Shown here: one piece after another, positions 47,428-55,519 of the stretch
Layout: each line of letters begins with the position of its first letter
How positions within the stretch are numbered: the first letter of the stretch is position 1
NCBI GenBank assembly: GCA_017394835.1
Contig: JAFPXD010000024.1
Span: 1 to 64,000 of the forward strand
DNA length: 64,000 nt
Direction: 5' to 3'
Origin: Clostridia bacterium
GTDB taxonomy: Bacteria; Bacillota; Clostridia; Christensenellales; CAG-138
Position numbers and translations under genes: made by a program
The notes under the pieces: generated by a model
Database searches by the model: none
Told to the model about the DNA's origin: nothing
What the model saw: only the letters and a program-made list of their open reading frames with translations

Positions 47428-50400
47428 ATGGTATTCAGAGTTTACACCGAAAGAAAAAGCGAATTCTCCCATGAGGAGGAGTCTCTCAAAAACGATTTCG
47501 TCAGCCTGCACGGTATCGGGGGGCTTGAAAGGATAAGGCTCCTTCGCCGCTACGATATAGAAAACGTCTCCGAAGAGACCTTCAAAAAGAGCGTCGGCTC
47601 CGTATTTTCCGATCCGAGGACCGAAAACGTGCTCTTCGATCTTCCCGAAGGCTTCGACCGCGCCTTTGCCGCGGAATACCTGCCCGGCCAGTACGATCAG
47701 TGCGCCGACGCCGCCGAGCAGAGCATCCGCCTTATCGCGATAGGCGAGGGCGGCGAGCGCCCCATAGTCCGCACGGCGAGGGTCTATCTCATTTACGGCG
47801 CCGTCAGCGATAAGGAATTCGAAGAGATCCGCTCAGCGCTCATAAACCCCGTTGACAGCCGCGAAGGGCGCCTTTCCGAATACGAGAGCCTTGCCCAGAC
47901 CTATGACGAGCCCGAGGGAGTGGAATTCATCGCGGGCTTCACAGAGCTTAATGACGAGGGCTTGAAGAAGCTCATTGCCGATATGGGGCTCGCGATGGAT
48001 CTGGCGGACGCCGTCTGCTGCCGCGAATATTTCAGATCCGAGGGGCGCGATCCTTCCGTGACCGAAATAAAGGTGCTCGATACCTACTGGTCGGATCATT
48101 GCCGCCACACCACTTTCAATACCCATATAGATTCCATCGAATTCGAAGATGAGGACGTTAAAGCCGCGTATGAGCGCTATCTCGGCATCCGCCGCGAGGT
48201 GGGGGATAATAAGCCCGTCTGCCTCATGGATATGGCCACCGTCGGCGGCAAATACCACAGGAAGGTAACGGGGCGGCTCACCAAGCTCGACGATTCCAAG
48301 GAGATAAACGCCTGCACCGTAAAGGTGGAGGTCGATCACAACGGCGAAAAGGAGCCCTGGCTGCTCCTCTTCAAGAACGAAACGCATAATCATCCCACCG
48401 AGATAGAGCCCTTCGGCGGAGCCGCGACCTGCGTCGGCGGCGCCATCCGCGACCCCTTATCCGGCAGGGGCTACGTATATCAGTCTATGCGCATCACCGG
48501 CGCGGCGGATCCCACCCGCCCCGTTTCGGAGACCATCCCCGGCAAGCTCCCCCAGCGCCGCATAGTGCGCGAGGCGGCGGCTGGCTTCTCCTCCTACGGT
48601 AACCAGATAGGCTTGGCGACGGGTCTCGTCCATGAGCTCTATCACGAAGGCTATGCCGCAAAGCGCATGGAGGTCGGCGCGGTGATCGCGGCGGTACCGC
48701 AGGCGAACGTAAGGCGAGAGGAGCCCGAAGCGGGCGACCGCGTGATCCTTATGGGCGGCAAGACGGGGCGCGACGGCTGCGGCGGCGCGACGGGCGCTTC
48801 CAAGGCGCATACCGTCTCCTCCCTCGAGCTCTGCGGGGCCGAGGTGCAGAAGGGCAACGCTCCTGAGGAGCGCAAGCTCCAGCGCCTGTTCAGGAACCCG
48901 ACCGCTTCCCGCATGATAAAGCGCTGCAACGATTTCGGCGCGGGCGGCGTTTCGGTCGCAATAGGCGAGCTCGCGGACGGGCTCGTGATAGATCTCGATA
49001 AGGTCCCCAAGAAATACATGGGCTTGACTCCCACCGAGCTTGCGATCTCCGAATCCCAGGAGCGCATGGCGGTGGTCGTTGAGGCGAAGGACGCCTCCGC
49101 CTTCATCGCGCTCTGCGCGGCTGAGGGCGTTGACGCCGTGGAGGTGGCCCGCGTCACCGACGAAGGCAGGCTCACCATGTTCTACAAGGGCGAAAAGGCC
49201 GTCGATATTTCGAGGGCGTTCATAGATACCAACGGCGCGGCGAAGCATACCGCCGTACGCGTTGAAAAGCAGCACGCCTTCAAGCCCGCTCCCCTTACCG
49301 GCACCTTCAGGGAAAAGCTCATGAAGGTCGCCTCCGATCTTAACGTATGCTCGCAGCGCGGCCTTGTTGAAACCTTCGATTCCACCGTCGGCGCGAACAC
49401 CGTGCTTATGCCCTTCGGCGGCAAAAAGCAGATGACCCCCACTCAGGCGATGGCGGCAAAATTCCCCGTCCTCGATGGTAAAACCGAGACCTGCTCCGTG
49501 ATGAGCTGGGGCTTCGATCCCTACGTTTCCGAAGCTTCCCCCTATTGGGGCTCCTATATGGCGGTATGCTCCTCGTATGCAAAGCTCGCCGCGGCGGGCG
49601 CCGATCTTGACGAGGCTTGGATGAGCTTCCAGGAATATTTCGAGCGTATGCGTACGGCGGAAAGCTGGGGCAAGCCCATGTCGGCGCTTCTTGGAGCGCT
49701 TGACGCGCAGGTGGATATGGGCTGCGCGGCGATCGGCGGCAAGGATTCCATGAGCGGCAGCTTCGAGAGCATCCACGTGCCTCCCACGCTCATCTCGTTC
49801 GCCGCCGCCAAGGGCGAAGTCGGCAATATCATCTCCCCCGAATTCAAGCACGCGGGAAGCTGTGTATGCCGCCTTTCCGTCAGGAAGGATGAAAACGGCC
49901 GCATTAACGGCAAAAAGCTGCGCGAGCTCTGCGAAAGGGTCAATTCCCTCATCAAGCAGGGCAGGATCAGCGCCGCATACGTTCCCGAAAGGTTCGGCGC
50001 CGCGGAAGCGCTCATCAAAATGACCATGGGCAACGGAATAGGCGTAAAGCTCTTTACGGACGATATTTTCGCTCCCGAATTCGGCTCGTTCATAATCGAA
50101 TGCACCGCGATGGCGAATATCTCCGATCCCGAAATAGAGGAGGAGCTCATCGGCGTTACCGTCGATAAGCCCGTCGTCACCCTTGAAATGAAGAAAAAGA
50201 AGGAGGAGGACGCCGAGCCCGTTTCCGTCGGCGAACTCATCGCCTCCTATGAGAGCACGCTTGAGGGCATATTCCCCGCTTACTGCGAGAATGAGCCCAT
50301 GATAGAATTGAACTGCACCGATCGCCCCTACGTCAAGCCCTTCGGCGTTTCGACCGCGCATCCCAAGGCTGTCATCCCCGTATTCCCCGGCACCAACTGC

Positions 50401-51153
50401 GAATACGAGACCGAGCGCGCCTTCCGCAGGGCGGGCTTTGATACCAAGGTCGTGATAGTCCGCACAGGCTCCGGCGCCGCGCTTGCCGATTCCATCCGCG
50501 AATTCACGCAGGAGACAGGCTCCGCCGAAACGCTCTTCATCCCCGGCGGCTTCTCCAACGGCGACGAGCCCGACGGCTCCGGCAAATTCATTGCCGCCTT
50601 CCTCAGGAGCGAGGACTGCCGCCGCGCGGTGGAGGATATGCTGAAGAGGGGCGGCCTCATTGGCGGCATCTGCAACGGCTTCCAGGCATTGACGCGCACG
50701 GGCCTCCTGCCCTACGGCAAATTCGTCGAGCCCACCGCCGATATGCCCGCGCTCACGCATAACGTCATCGGCCGCCATCAGAGCCGCATAGTCAGAGTCA
50801 GAGTGGAGACCTCCGCCTCCCCGTGGCTGCGCAAGGTGCGCGCGGGCGAGATCTACTGCGTGCCCATCTCCCACGGCGAGGGGCGTTTCGTCGCTCCCCG
50901 GGAGGTGCTTCTGAAGCTTGCCGAAAACGGTCAGGTGATCACCCGCTACGTTGATGCTTCGGGCGAGCCCACCATGGACGTGCTCTTCAACCCCAACGGC
51001 TCCTTCGGCGCGATAGAGGGCATAATGTCTCCGGACGGCCGCATTTTCGGCAAGATGGGGCATTCCGAAAGGATAGGCGCGGGGCTTTACAAGAACGTCA
51101 CCGGCGTTTACGATATGAAGCTCTTTGAATCCGCATACGATTTCTTCAAATAA
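47428..51153 (+). CDS. purL: Phosphoribosylformylglycinamidine synthase, single-chain with glutaminase domain
   Basis: 1241 residues, the large PurL in which synthetase and glutaminase are one chain (unlike Bacillus PurS/Q/L). Seen are DTYWSDHCRHTTF, FKNETHNHPTEIEPFGGAAT (in parts), FGAGGVSVAIGELADGL, GGKDSMSGSF, and a C-terminal class I GATase with the nucleophile Cys in GGICNGFQALTRTGLLP and HGEGRFVAP. It converts FGAR to FGAM. Sits between purD and folD. Confidence 0.95.
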   Translation: MVFRVYTERKSEFSHEEESLKNDFVSLHGIGGLERIRLLRRYDIENVSEETFKKSVGSVFSDPRTENVLFDLPEGFDRAFAAEYLPGQYDQCADAAEQSIRLIAIGEGGERPIVRTARVYLIYGAVSDKEFEEIRSALINPVDSREGRLSEYESLAQTYDEPEGVEFIAGFTELNDEGLKKLIADMGLAMDLADAVCCREYFRSEGRDPSVTEIKVLDTYWSDHCRHTTFNTHIDSIEFEDEDVKAAYERYLGIRREVGDNKPVCLMDMATVGGKYHRKVTGRLTKLDDSKEINACTVKVEVDHNGEKEPWLLLFKNETHNHPTEIEPFGGAATCVGGAIRDPLSGRGYVYQSMRITGAADPTRPVSETIPGKLPQRRIVREAAAGFSSYGNQIGLATGLVHELYHEGYAAKRMEVGAVIAAVPQANVRREEPEAGDRVILMGGKTGRDGCGGATGASKAHTVSSLELCGAEVQKGNAPEERKLQRLFRNPTASRMIKRCNDFGAGGVSVAIGELADGLVIDLDKVPKKYMGLTPTELAISESQERMAVVVEAKDASAFIALCAAEGVDAVEVARVTDEGRLTMFYKGEKAVDISRAFIDTNGAAKHTAVRVEKQHAFKPAPLTGTFREKLMKVASDLNVCSQRGLVETFDSTVGANTVLMPFGGKKQMTPTQAMAAKFPVLDGKTETCSVMSWGFDPYVSEASPYWGSYMAVCSSYAKLAAAGADLDEAWMSFQEYFERMRTAESWGKPMSALLGALDAQVDMGCAAIGGKDSMSGSFESIHVPPTLISFAAAKGEVGNIISPEFKHAGSCVCRLSVRKDENGRINGKKLRELCERVNSLIKQGRISAAYVPERFGAAEALIKMTMGNGIGVKLFTDDIFAPEFGSFIIECTAMANISDPEIEEELIGVTVDKPVVTLEMKKKKEEDAEPVSVGELIASYESTLEGIFPAYCENEPMIELNCTDRPYVKPFGVSTAHPKAVIPVFPGTNCEYETERAFRRAGFDTKVVIVRTGSGAALADSIREFTQETGSAETLFIPGGFSNGDEPDGSGKFIAAFLRSEDCRRAVEDMLKRGGLIGGICNGFQALTRTGLLPYGKFVEPTADMPALTHNVIGRHQSRIVRVRVETSASPWLRKVRAGEIYCVPISHGEGRFVAPREVLLKLAENGQVITRYVDASGEPTMDVLFNPNGSFGAIEGIMSPDGRIFGKMGHSERIGAGLYKNVTGVYDMKLFESAYDFFK

Positions 51154-51166
51154 TAAGGAGGAAAAC

Positions 51167-52009
51167 ATGGCACAGCTCATTGACGGCAAAGCGATAGCGG
51201 CAAAGGTGATGGCCGAGGTCGCGGAAGGATCAGCCGCGCTCGTTTCCGAATTCGGCGAGGAAGCCCGCCCCAATATGACCCTCATTGTGGTCGGCAGCGA
51301 TCCCGTTTCCAAAAGGCTCGTCGAGCTCAAGGCGAAGGACTGCGAAAAGACGGGCATCACGCCTACTGTGATCGCGCTTTCCGAATCCACGAGCGAGGAA
51401 AAGCTCCTGCGCATGATAGAAAGGCTGAACGCGGATGAGGACGTTAAGGCCATCCTTTGCCAGCTTCCCGTGCCGGAGCATATCTCCACCAAGAAGCTGC
51501 TCGCCGCCATCGCCCCCGATAAGGATGTTGACGGTTTTTCCGCCCGCATAGACAGCGATGATTACGACATCGCCGCCTGTACGCCCGCCGCGGTCATGCG
51601 CATGCTCAAGGAAAGCGGAGTGGAGGTCGCGGGGAAGCACTGCGTGGTAGTGGGAAGGAGCAATATAGTCGGCAAGCCCATGGCGATACAGCTCCTCCTG
51701 AACGACGCGACCGTTACCGTCTGCCACAGCAAAACGGCGGATCTTGCGGAGCACACCAAAAGAGCCGACGTGCTCATAGTCGCGGTCGGCAGGCCCCGCT
51801 TCGTAACGGGCGATATGGTGAAGGAGGGCGCCGTGGTGATCGACGTCGGCATGAATTATATCGACGGCAAGCCCGTGGGCGACGTGGATTTTGAAAGCGT
51901 CGAGCCCAAGGCCGCTATGATAACCCCCGTTCCGGGCGGCGTCGGCCCCATGACGAGGGCGGGCCTGCTCGTGAACGCGTTGAAGCTCGCGGAAAGAAAG
52001 GTAAAGTAA
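51167..52009 (+). CDS. folD: Methylenetetrahydrofolate dehydrogenase / methenyltetrahydrofolate cyclohydrolase
   Basis: 280 residues with the FolD signatures: a catalytic-Lys region VSKRLVELKAKDCEKTGI, ILCQLPVPEHI, PDKDVDGFSA, VVGRSNIVGKPMAIQLL and TPVPGGVGPMTRAGLL. It makes 10-formyl-THF for purN and the AICAR formyltransferase, explaining its place at the end of the purine operon. AAGGAGG precedes ATG 51167. Confidence 0.95.
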   Translation: MAQLIDGKAIAAKVMAEVAEGSAALVSEFGEEARPNMTLIVVGSDPVSKRLVELKAKDCEKTGITPTVIALSESTSEEKLLRMIERLNADEDVKAILCQLPVPEHISTKKLLAAIAPDKDVDGFSARIDSDDYDIAACTPAAVMRMLKESGVEVAGKHCVVVGRSNIVGKPMAIQLLLNDATVTVCHSKTADLAEHTKRADVLIVAVGRPRFVTGDMVKEGAVVIDVGMNYIDGKPVGDVDFESVEPKAAMITPVPGGVGPMTRAGLLVNALKLAERKVK

Positions 52010-52017
52010 GAATAGGG

Positions 52018-52036
52018 GCCCGCCTTTTGGCGGGCT
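52018..52036 (+). terminator. Hairpin at the end of the purine operon
   Basis: GCCCGCC-TTTT-GGCGGGC (52018-52035); only a weak T-rich stretch follows, so termination may be partial. Confidence 0.55.
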
Positions 52037-52072
52037 CTGTCGTTAATTTGCTTTGAAGGGTGGACAGAGAAC

Positions 52073-52933
52073 ATGAAAAAGAAGGTTTCTGCTCCGACTC
52101 TGTTCGGAATTATTATAGGCTTGCTTGCCGCGATGCTTATCGCGGTGCTGTTGATCAATATTGCCAACGCCAAAGAAATATCGGAATTGCTTAATAACGG
52201 CAAAAAGACTGAGGCGGAGGCGCTGATTGAAAAGCACCCCGGTTGCTTGAATACGAGGCCTGCTTATGCTCCGAGGTGGCTTGCGAGATTTATGGATTTT
52301 CCGCAGAGTGGTTATTTGCTGCCGGATGCCTGTTCAAACGGGTATTACGATACCGCCCGCCGCATGGTCGAGCTTGGCGCGGACCCGAATAAGGGCAGCT
52401 TTTTGAAGCCGCTTGGCGCAGTGCTTCAGGATAAGCATGCGGGCTGTTATGATATGGCTGTTTGGCTATATGAACATGGAGCAAAAGCCGAAGTCGTTAC
52501 CGATCCATGGTCTTTACCGGAATATTCGGCAATATGGGCGATAGCCTATACGCGTGCGGATGAAGGATGCGCCGAGGAGGAATCGGAAAAACTGTTTGAT
52601 TATTTTTATGAACGAATCGGAAACACCATTGGCACGGAGGATAGCCGCTCGACAGATGATTGGCCGCTTATAATGCTGCTGTGTGCGGGGAACGGACACT
52701 CAGGGATCATCGAGCGCATTCTCGATAAAGCCCTTTGCGATGTAAACGCGGACAGCAACGGAGTGACCGCGCTTATGCGGGCAGCGGCTTCCGGAGATAC
52801 GGAGATCGTACAACTTCTGCTTTCACGCGGCGCAGATAAAACAAAAGTCGATAAGGACGGGCTTACCGCATTACAGTATGCGGAAAAATACTGTAAAAAC
52901 CCCGAAGCGGTAATACGCCTGTTGAGCGAATAA
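52073..52933 (+). CDS. Membrane-anchored ankyrin-repeat protein
   Basis: 286 residues. An N-terminal helix (LFGIIIGLLAAMLIAVLLINIA) is followed by ankyrin-type repeats; clear units are DTARRMVELGADPNKG, GHSGIIERILDKALCDVN, NGVTALMRAAASGDTEIVQLLLSRGADK (in parts) and DGLTALQYAEKY. The repeat face would bind another protein. GC is lower than the purine genes. It is followed five bases later by the gene at 52939, so the pair is probably co-expressed. Confidence 0.78.
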   Translation: MKKKVSAPTLFGIIIGLLAAMLIAVLLINIANAKEISELLNNGKKTEAEALIEKHPGCLNTRPAYAPRWLARFMDFPQSGYLLPDACSNGYYDTARRMVELGADPNKGSFLKPLGAVLQDKHAGCYDMAVWLYEHGAKAEVVTDPWSLPEYSAIWAIAYTRADEGCAEEESEKLFDYFYERIGNTIGTEDSRSTDDWPLIMLLCAGNGHSGIIERILDKALCDVNADSNGVTALMRAAASGDTEIVQLLLSRGADKTKVDKDGLTALQYAEKYCKNPEAVIRLLSE

Positions 52934-52938
52934 AGGTA

Positions 52939-53481
52939 ATGAAGATCGAACTGGAAAACTGCATGGTCGCCATAGATGCGGAAGCAACGAGAGAATACTA
53001 CGCCCGGCGCCCCGTCGAGCCTTTTTGCGGGTGCGAGTACTGCCGCAGCTTCAAAGCCCACGCTCACCGTTTTTCCGATAAAGTGAAGGAGTTCTTTGCT
53101 TCGTGCGGTATTGACGATCTGCTTTGCGTAACGGAAATATCGCCTCTCTATGAAAAAGAAGGCTTTGCTTACGTTGACGGATGGTTCTTTGCCGTGGGTT
53201 CAATGGAAGGCGGCGATCCGCCCAAAATATGGGTGCCGCCGCTTAAGGGATTTCGCGGATTGCTCTATAAGCTTCTGTTTACGGGAAAGAAGCGTAAGGA
53301 GAACGAGCGGCATGTCGAGGAGTTGCTCGAAGTTCAGCGCATGAGCCGTGAGCTTAAGATAGACGATGATTTTTCCGTGTATTTTATGAATTCCGGGGAT
53401 CTCATTCCCGCCGACTTTCCCGAAAACCACGTGGCGATAAAGTTTTGCACCCGAGTTCCGCTTCTGCCCGATGAAGGCTAA
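52939..53481 (+). CDS. Hypothetical protein with CGCEYC motif
   Basis: 180 residues, cytoplasmic, no recognised family. It has a conspicuous cysteine motif FCGCEYCRSFKAH near residue 30 and a hydrophobic/basic middle (LLYKLLFTGKKRKENERH). It starts five bases after the ankyrin gene without a strong ribosome site. Similar short cysteine-bearing proteins occur beside contact-toxin immunity genes, but nothing here proves that role. Confidence 0.5.
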   Translation: MKIELENCMVAIDAEATREYYARRPVEPFCGCEYCRSFKAHAHRFSDKVKEFFASCGIDDLLCVTEISPLYEKEGFAYVDGWFFAVGSMEGGDPPKIWVPPLKGFRGLLYKLLFTGKKRKENERHVEELLEVQRMSRELKIDDDFSVYFMNSGDLIPADFPENHVAIKFCTRVPLLPDEG

Positions 53482-53529
53482 CGGTACGATCCGTGACCGC
53501 GCGAAGAGATCCTGCCGGGATATAGAACG

Positions 53530-53558
53530 AGCCCGAAGGCTTCCGCCTTCGGGCTTTT
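53530..53558. terminator. Bidirectional intrinsic terminator
   Basis: GCCCGAAGG (53531-53539) pairs with CCTTCGGGC (53546-53554) and TTTT follows; it lies between convergent genes. Confidence 0.85.
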
Positions 53559-53572
53559 GCATATCCTTGATT

Positions 53573-54970
53573 TTAAGCGGCGGCTTCCGCTTCCTCCTGC
53601 CGCCGGATGCATTTTCTTCTTATCGTTTCCGAGAAAATGAAATGAGTCAGCGCGGTGAGCGTCCAGCTTATAGGGTAGGAGAGGTACACCACCCAAAGCT
53701 CGCCGACTGCGGGAACGACCGTCCATATCCAAATGAGGCGGAACACGCAGGAGCCTATGAGCGAAACCAGAGTTGAAGTGGTGCTTCGCCCGAGCCCGCG
53801 CAGTATGCCGGAGCCGACCTCCATGAATGCAAGGGTTATATAGGGCGTGAGCATAACGTGCATTCGGAGCATCGCTATCTCCTCCGCCATGGGCTTTAAC
53901 GTGTAGAGCCCGAGCAGGGGCTTGTGGAATATGAGCAGTATCGCGGCGACAAGGATCGCGATAAGACCCGTCGCAAAATAGCAGCAGCGCATGACGAGCC
54001 CTATCCGCTTGTACTTGCCCGCGCCATAATTCTGGCTCGTAAAGGTGACGCTCGCCTGATAGACGGAGTTCGTCGCAACGTATGCGAAGCCTTCGAGATT
54101 GCCCGCCGCGGCGTTGCCGTCGATTATGTCGGAGCCGCCGGGGCAGAGACGGTTGTTGAAGCCGATTATGGTGGACTGAATAAGCATATTCGAAAGGGAG
54201 AACAGCGCTCCCTGTACGCCCGCGGGGAGGCCGTCCCTTATGATCTCGCGCACGGCGGCCTTCTCAAGACGGAGCTTCTTGAGATCGAGGCGGCACATGC
54301 CCTTGTCGCGCGTGAGCTTTGCGCCGAGCCAGACCGCCGAAACGACGTTTGCGATAACCGTCGCCCACGCGACGCCGTCAACGCTCATACCGCAGACGAG
54401 CACGAAGAAGAGGTTCATCCCCACGTTCATAAGTCCCGTGCAGGCGAGTATCACGAGCGGGGTGGTGGTGTCGCCCTTTGCGCGGAATATGGCGATCAGG
54501 TAATTGGAAAGCGCGATGAAGGGCACGCCGACGAAATAGATGCGCGTGTAGAGCGTGGCAAGATCGAGTATGTGCCCCTTGTCGCCCAATATCCCGAGCA
54601 CCGGGCGGCAGACGAAGAAGCCGATTATAGCGCAGATGACGCCCGTGATGAGCCCTACTATGAGCGATGAATGCACCGAATCGGATACCGCTTTGGGATC
54701 GCGCTTGCCGAGGTTGCGCGCCACGACCACGTTCGTTCCCACCGAGAAGCCCATGAATATGTTAAGGATCAGGTTTATCATGGCGGTGGTGGTGCCGATG
54801 GAGCCTATCGCGCCCTCCACGTTGGATTTGCCCGCGATTATCATATCCGCGGCGTTGTAAAACACCTGCAGCGCGTTCGTGATTATGAGCGGTATGGAGA
54901 AAAGGAACACCTTGCCGAGCAGGGGCCCTTCGAGCATGTCGATGTCGCGGGAACGATCGAAAAATTTCAT
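53573..54970 (-). CDS. MATE-family exporter (second copy)
   Basis: 465 residues, twelve predicted helices. N-terminal LLGKVFLFSIPLIITNALQVFYNAADMII (in parts), MGFSVGTNVVVARNLGKRD, and second-half VTFTSQNYGAGKYKRIG and GSGILRGLGRSTTSTLVSLIG are typical of the DinF/NorM-like MATE branch. It differs clearly from the copy at 34634-36016, so it is a paralogue and not a recent duplicate. Substrate unknown. Confidence 0.87.
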   Translation of the reverse strand: MKFFDRSRDIDMLEGPLLGKVFLFSIPLIITNALQVFYNAADMIIAGKSNVEGAIGSIGTTTAMINLILNIFMGFSVGTNVVVARNLGKRDPKAVSDSVHSSLIVGLITGVICAIIGFFVCRPVLGILGDKGHILDLATLYTRIYFVGVPFIALSNYLIAIFRAKGDTTTPLVILACTGLMNVGMNLFFVLVCGMSVDGVAWATVIANVVSAVWLGAKLTRDKGMCRLDLKKLRLEKAAVREIIRDGLPAGVQGALFSLSNMLIQSTIIGFNNRLCPGGSDIIDGNAAAGNLEGFAYVATNSVYQASVTFTSQNYGAGKYKRIGLVMRCCYFATGLIAILVAAILLIFHKPLLGLYTLKPMAEEIAMLRMHVMLTPYITLAFMEVGSGILRGLGRSTTSTLVSLIGSCVFRLIWIWTVVPAVGELWVVYLSYPISWTLTALTHFIFSETIRRKCIRRQEEAEAAA

Positions 54971-55052
54971 AAGTTCAAAGCCTTTTTCCTCGATTTATGG
55001 CTCTATTCTATACCGATGCGCCGAATGTGTCAACGCGAAAAAAGCAATATAT

Positions 55053-55077
55053 AACGCCCGCTTGTTCGGCGGGCGTT
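55053..55077 (-). terminator. Terminator after the truncated nitrilase gene
   Basis: AACGCCCGC (55053-55061) pairs with GCGGGCGTT (55069-55077); on the minus strand a T-rich run appears about ten bases further on. Confidence 0.6.
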
Positions 55078-55084
55078 CATTGGC

Positions 55085-55460
55085 TCATATCCTTCTTTCA
55101 TTCCGCTTGAAGGGCTCATCCACGCGCTCGCATATGAGCGCCCCGTAAAGCTCCGGGCGGCGGAAGGCGTTGCCGTGCACCTCATGCTTTCGGTATTCGC
55201 GGAGCATATCCATATCGAGCGATCCCAAATACACTCCCGGCTCTGCGCCTGCTTCCATAACGCAGGTATCGCGCGAGCCCTCCGCATCGGGCGCATACGC
55301 GACCCCGTCAAACAGCGTGGAATGCCCGTTGCAGTCGGGCTTGCCCTCGGGGTAGTTGCAGGTGGCTATTGCGAGCATATTCTCATAAGCCCTTCCCCTG
55401 AGCTGTGAAAGGCGGTTTATCTCCATGGGGCATGGCATGGTAACGGCAAGCAGTAGCCCT
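55085..55460 (-). pseudogene. Nitrilase-family hydrolase, 3' half, cut off by the integrated element
   Basis: About 125 codons of a carbon-nitrogen hydrolase C-terminus: GGLLLAVTMPCPMEINRL, LRGRAYENMLAIATCNYP, GHSTLFDGVAYAPDAEGSRD and the final VYLGSLDMDMLREYR. The catalytic Glu-Lys-Cys region is missing. Homology ends near 55455-55465, exactly where phage-type sequence begins, so the 5' half should lie beyond the other end of the element. An internal ATG at 55438 exists but is not a real start. Confidence 0.75.
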
Positions 55461-55468
55461 CCTTGCGT

Positions 55469-55519
55469 GGCTGACGATTGAAAAAACCAAGAGAATGCTT
55501 AGGATTTCAGTCGTCAGCC
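55469..55519. repeat. 14-bp imperfect inverted repeat at the element edge
   Basis: GGCTGACGATTGAA (55469-55482) is the inverse of TTCAGTCGTCAGCC (55506-55519) with one mismatch. It overlaps the recombinase stop codon. Either a hairpin ending the recombinase message or part of the recombinase-binding attachment region. Confidence 0.6.

Noticed and set aside
48457-51549. 1030-codon minus-strand frame
   Set aside because: Antisense to purL and folD; the plus-strand product has all PurL motifs, so this frame is a GC-driven shadow despite its length.
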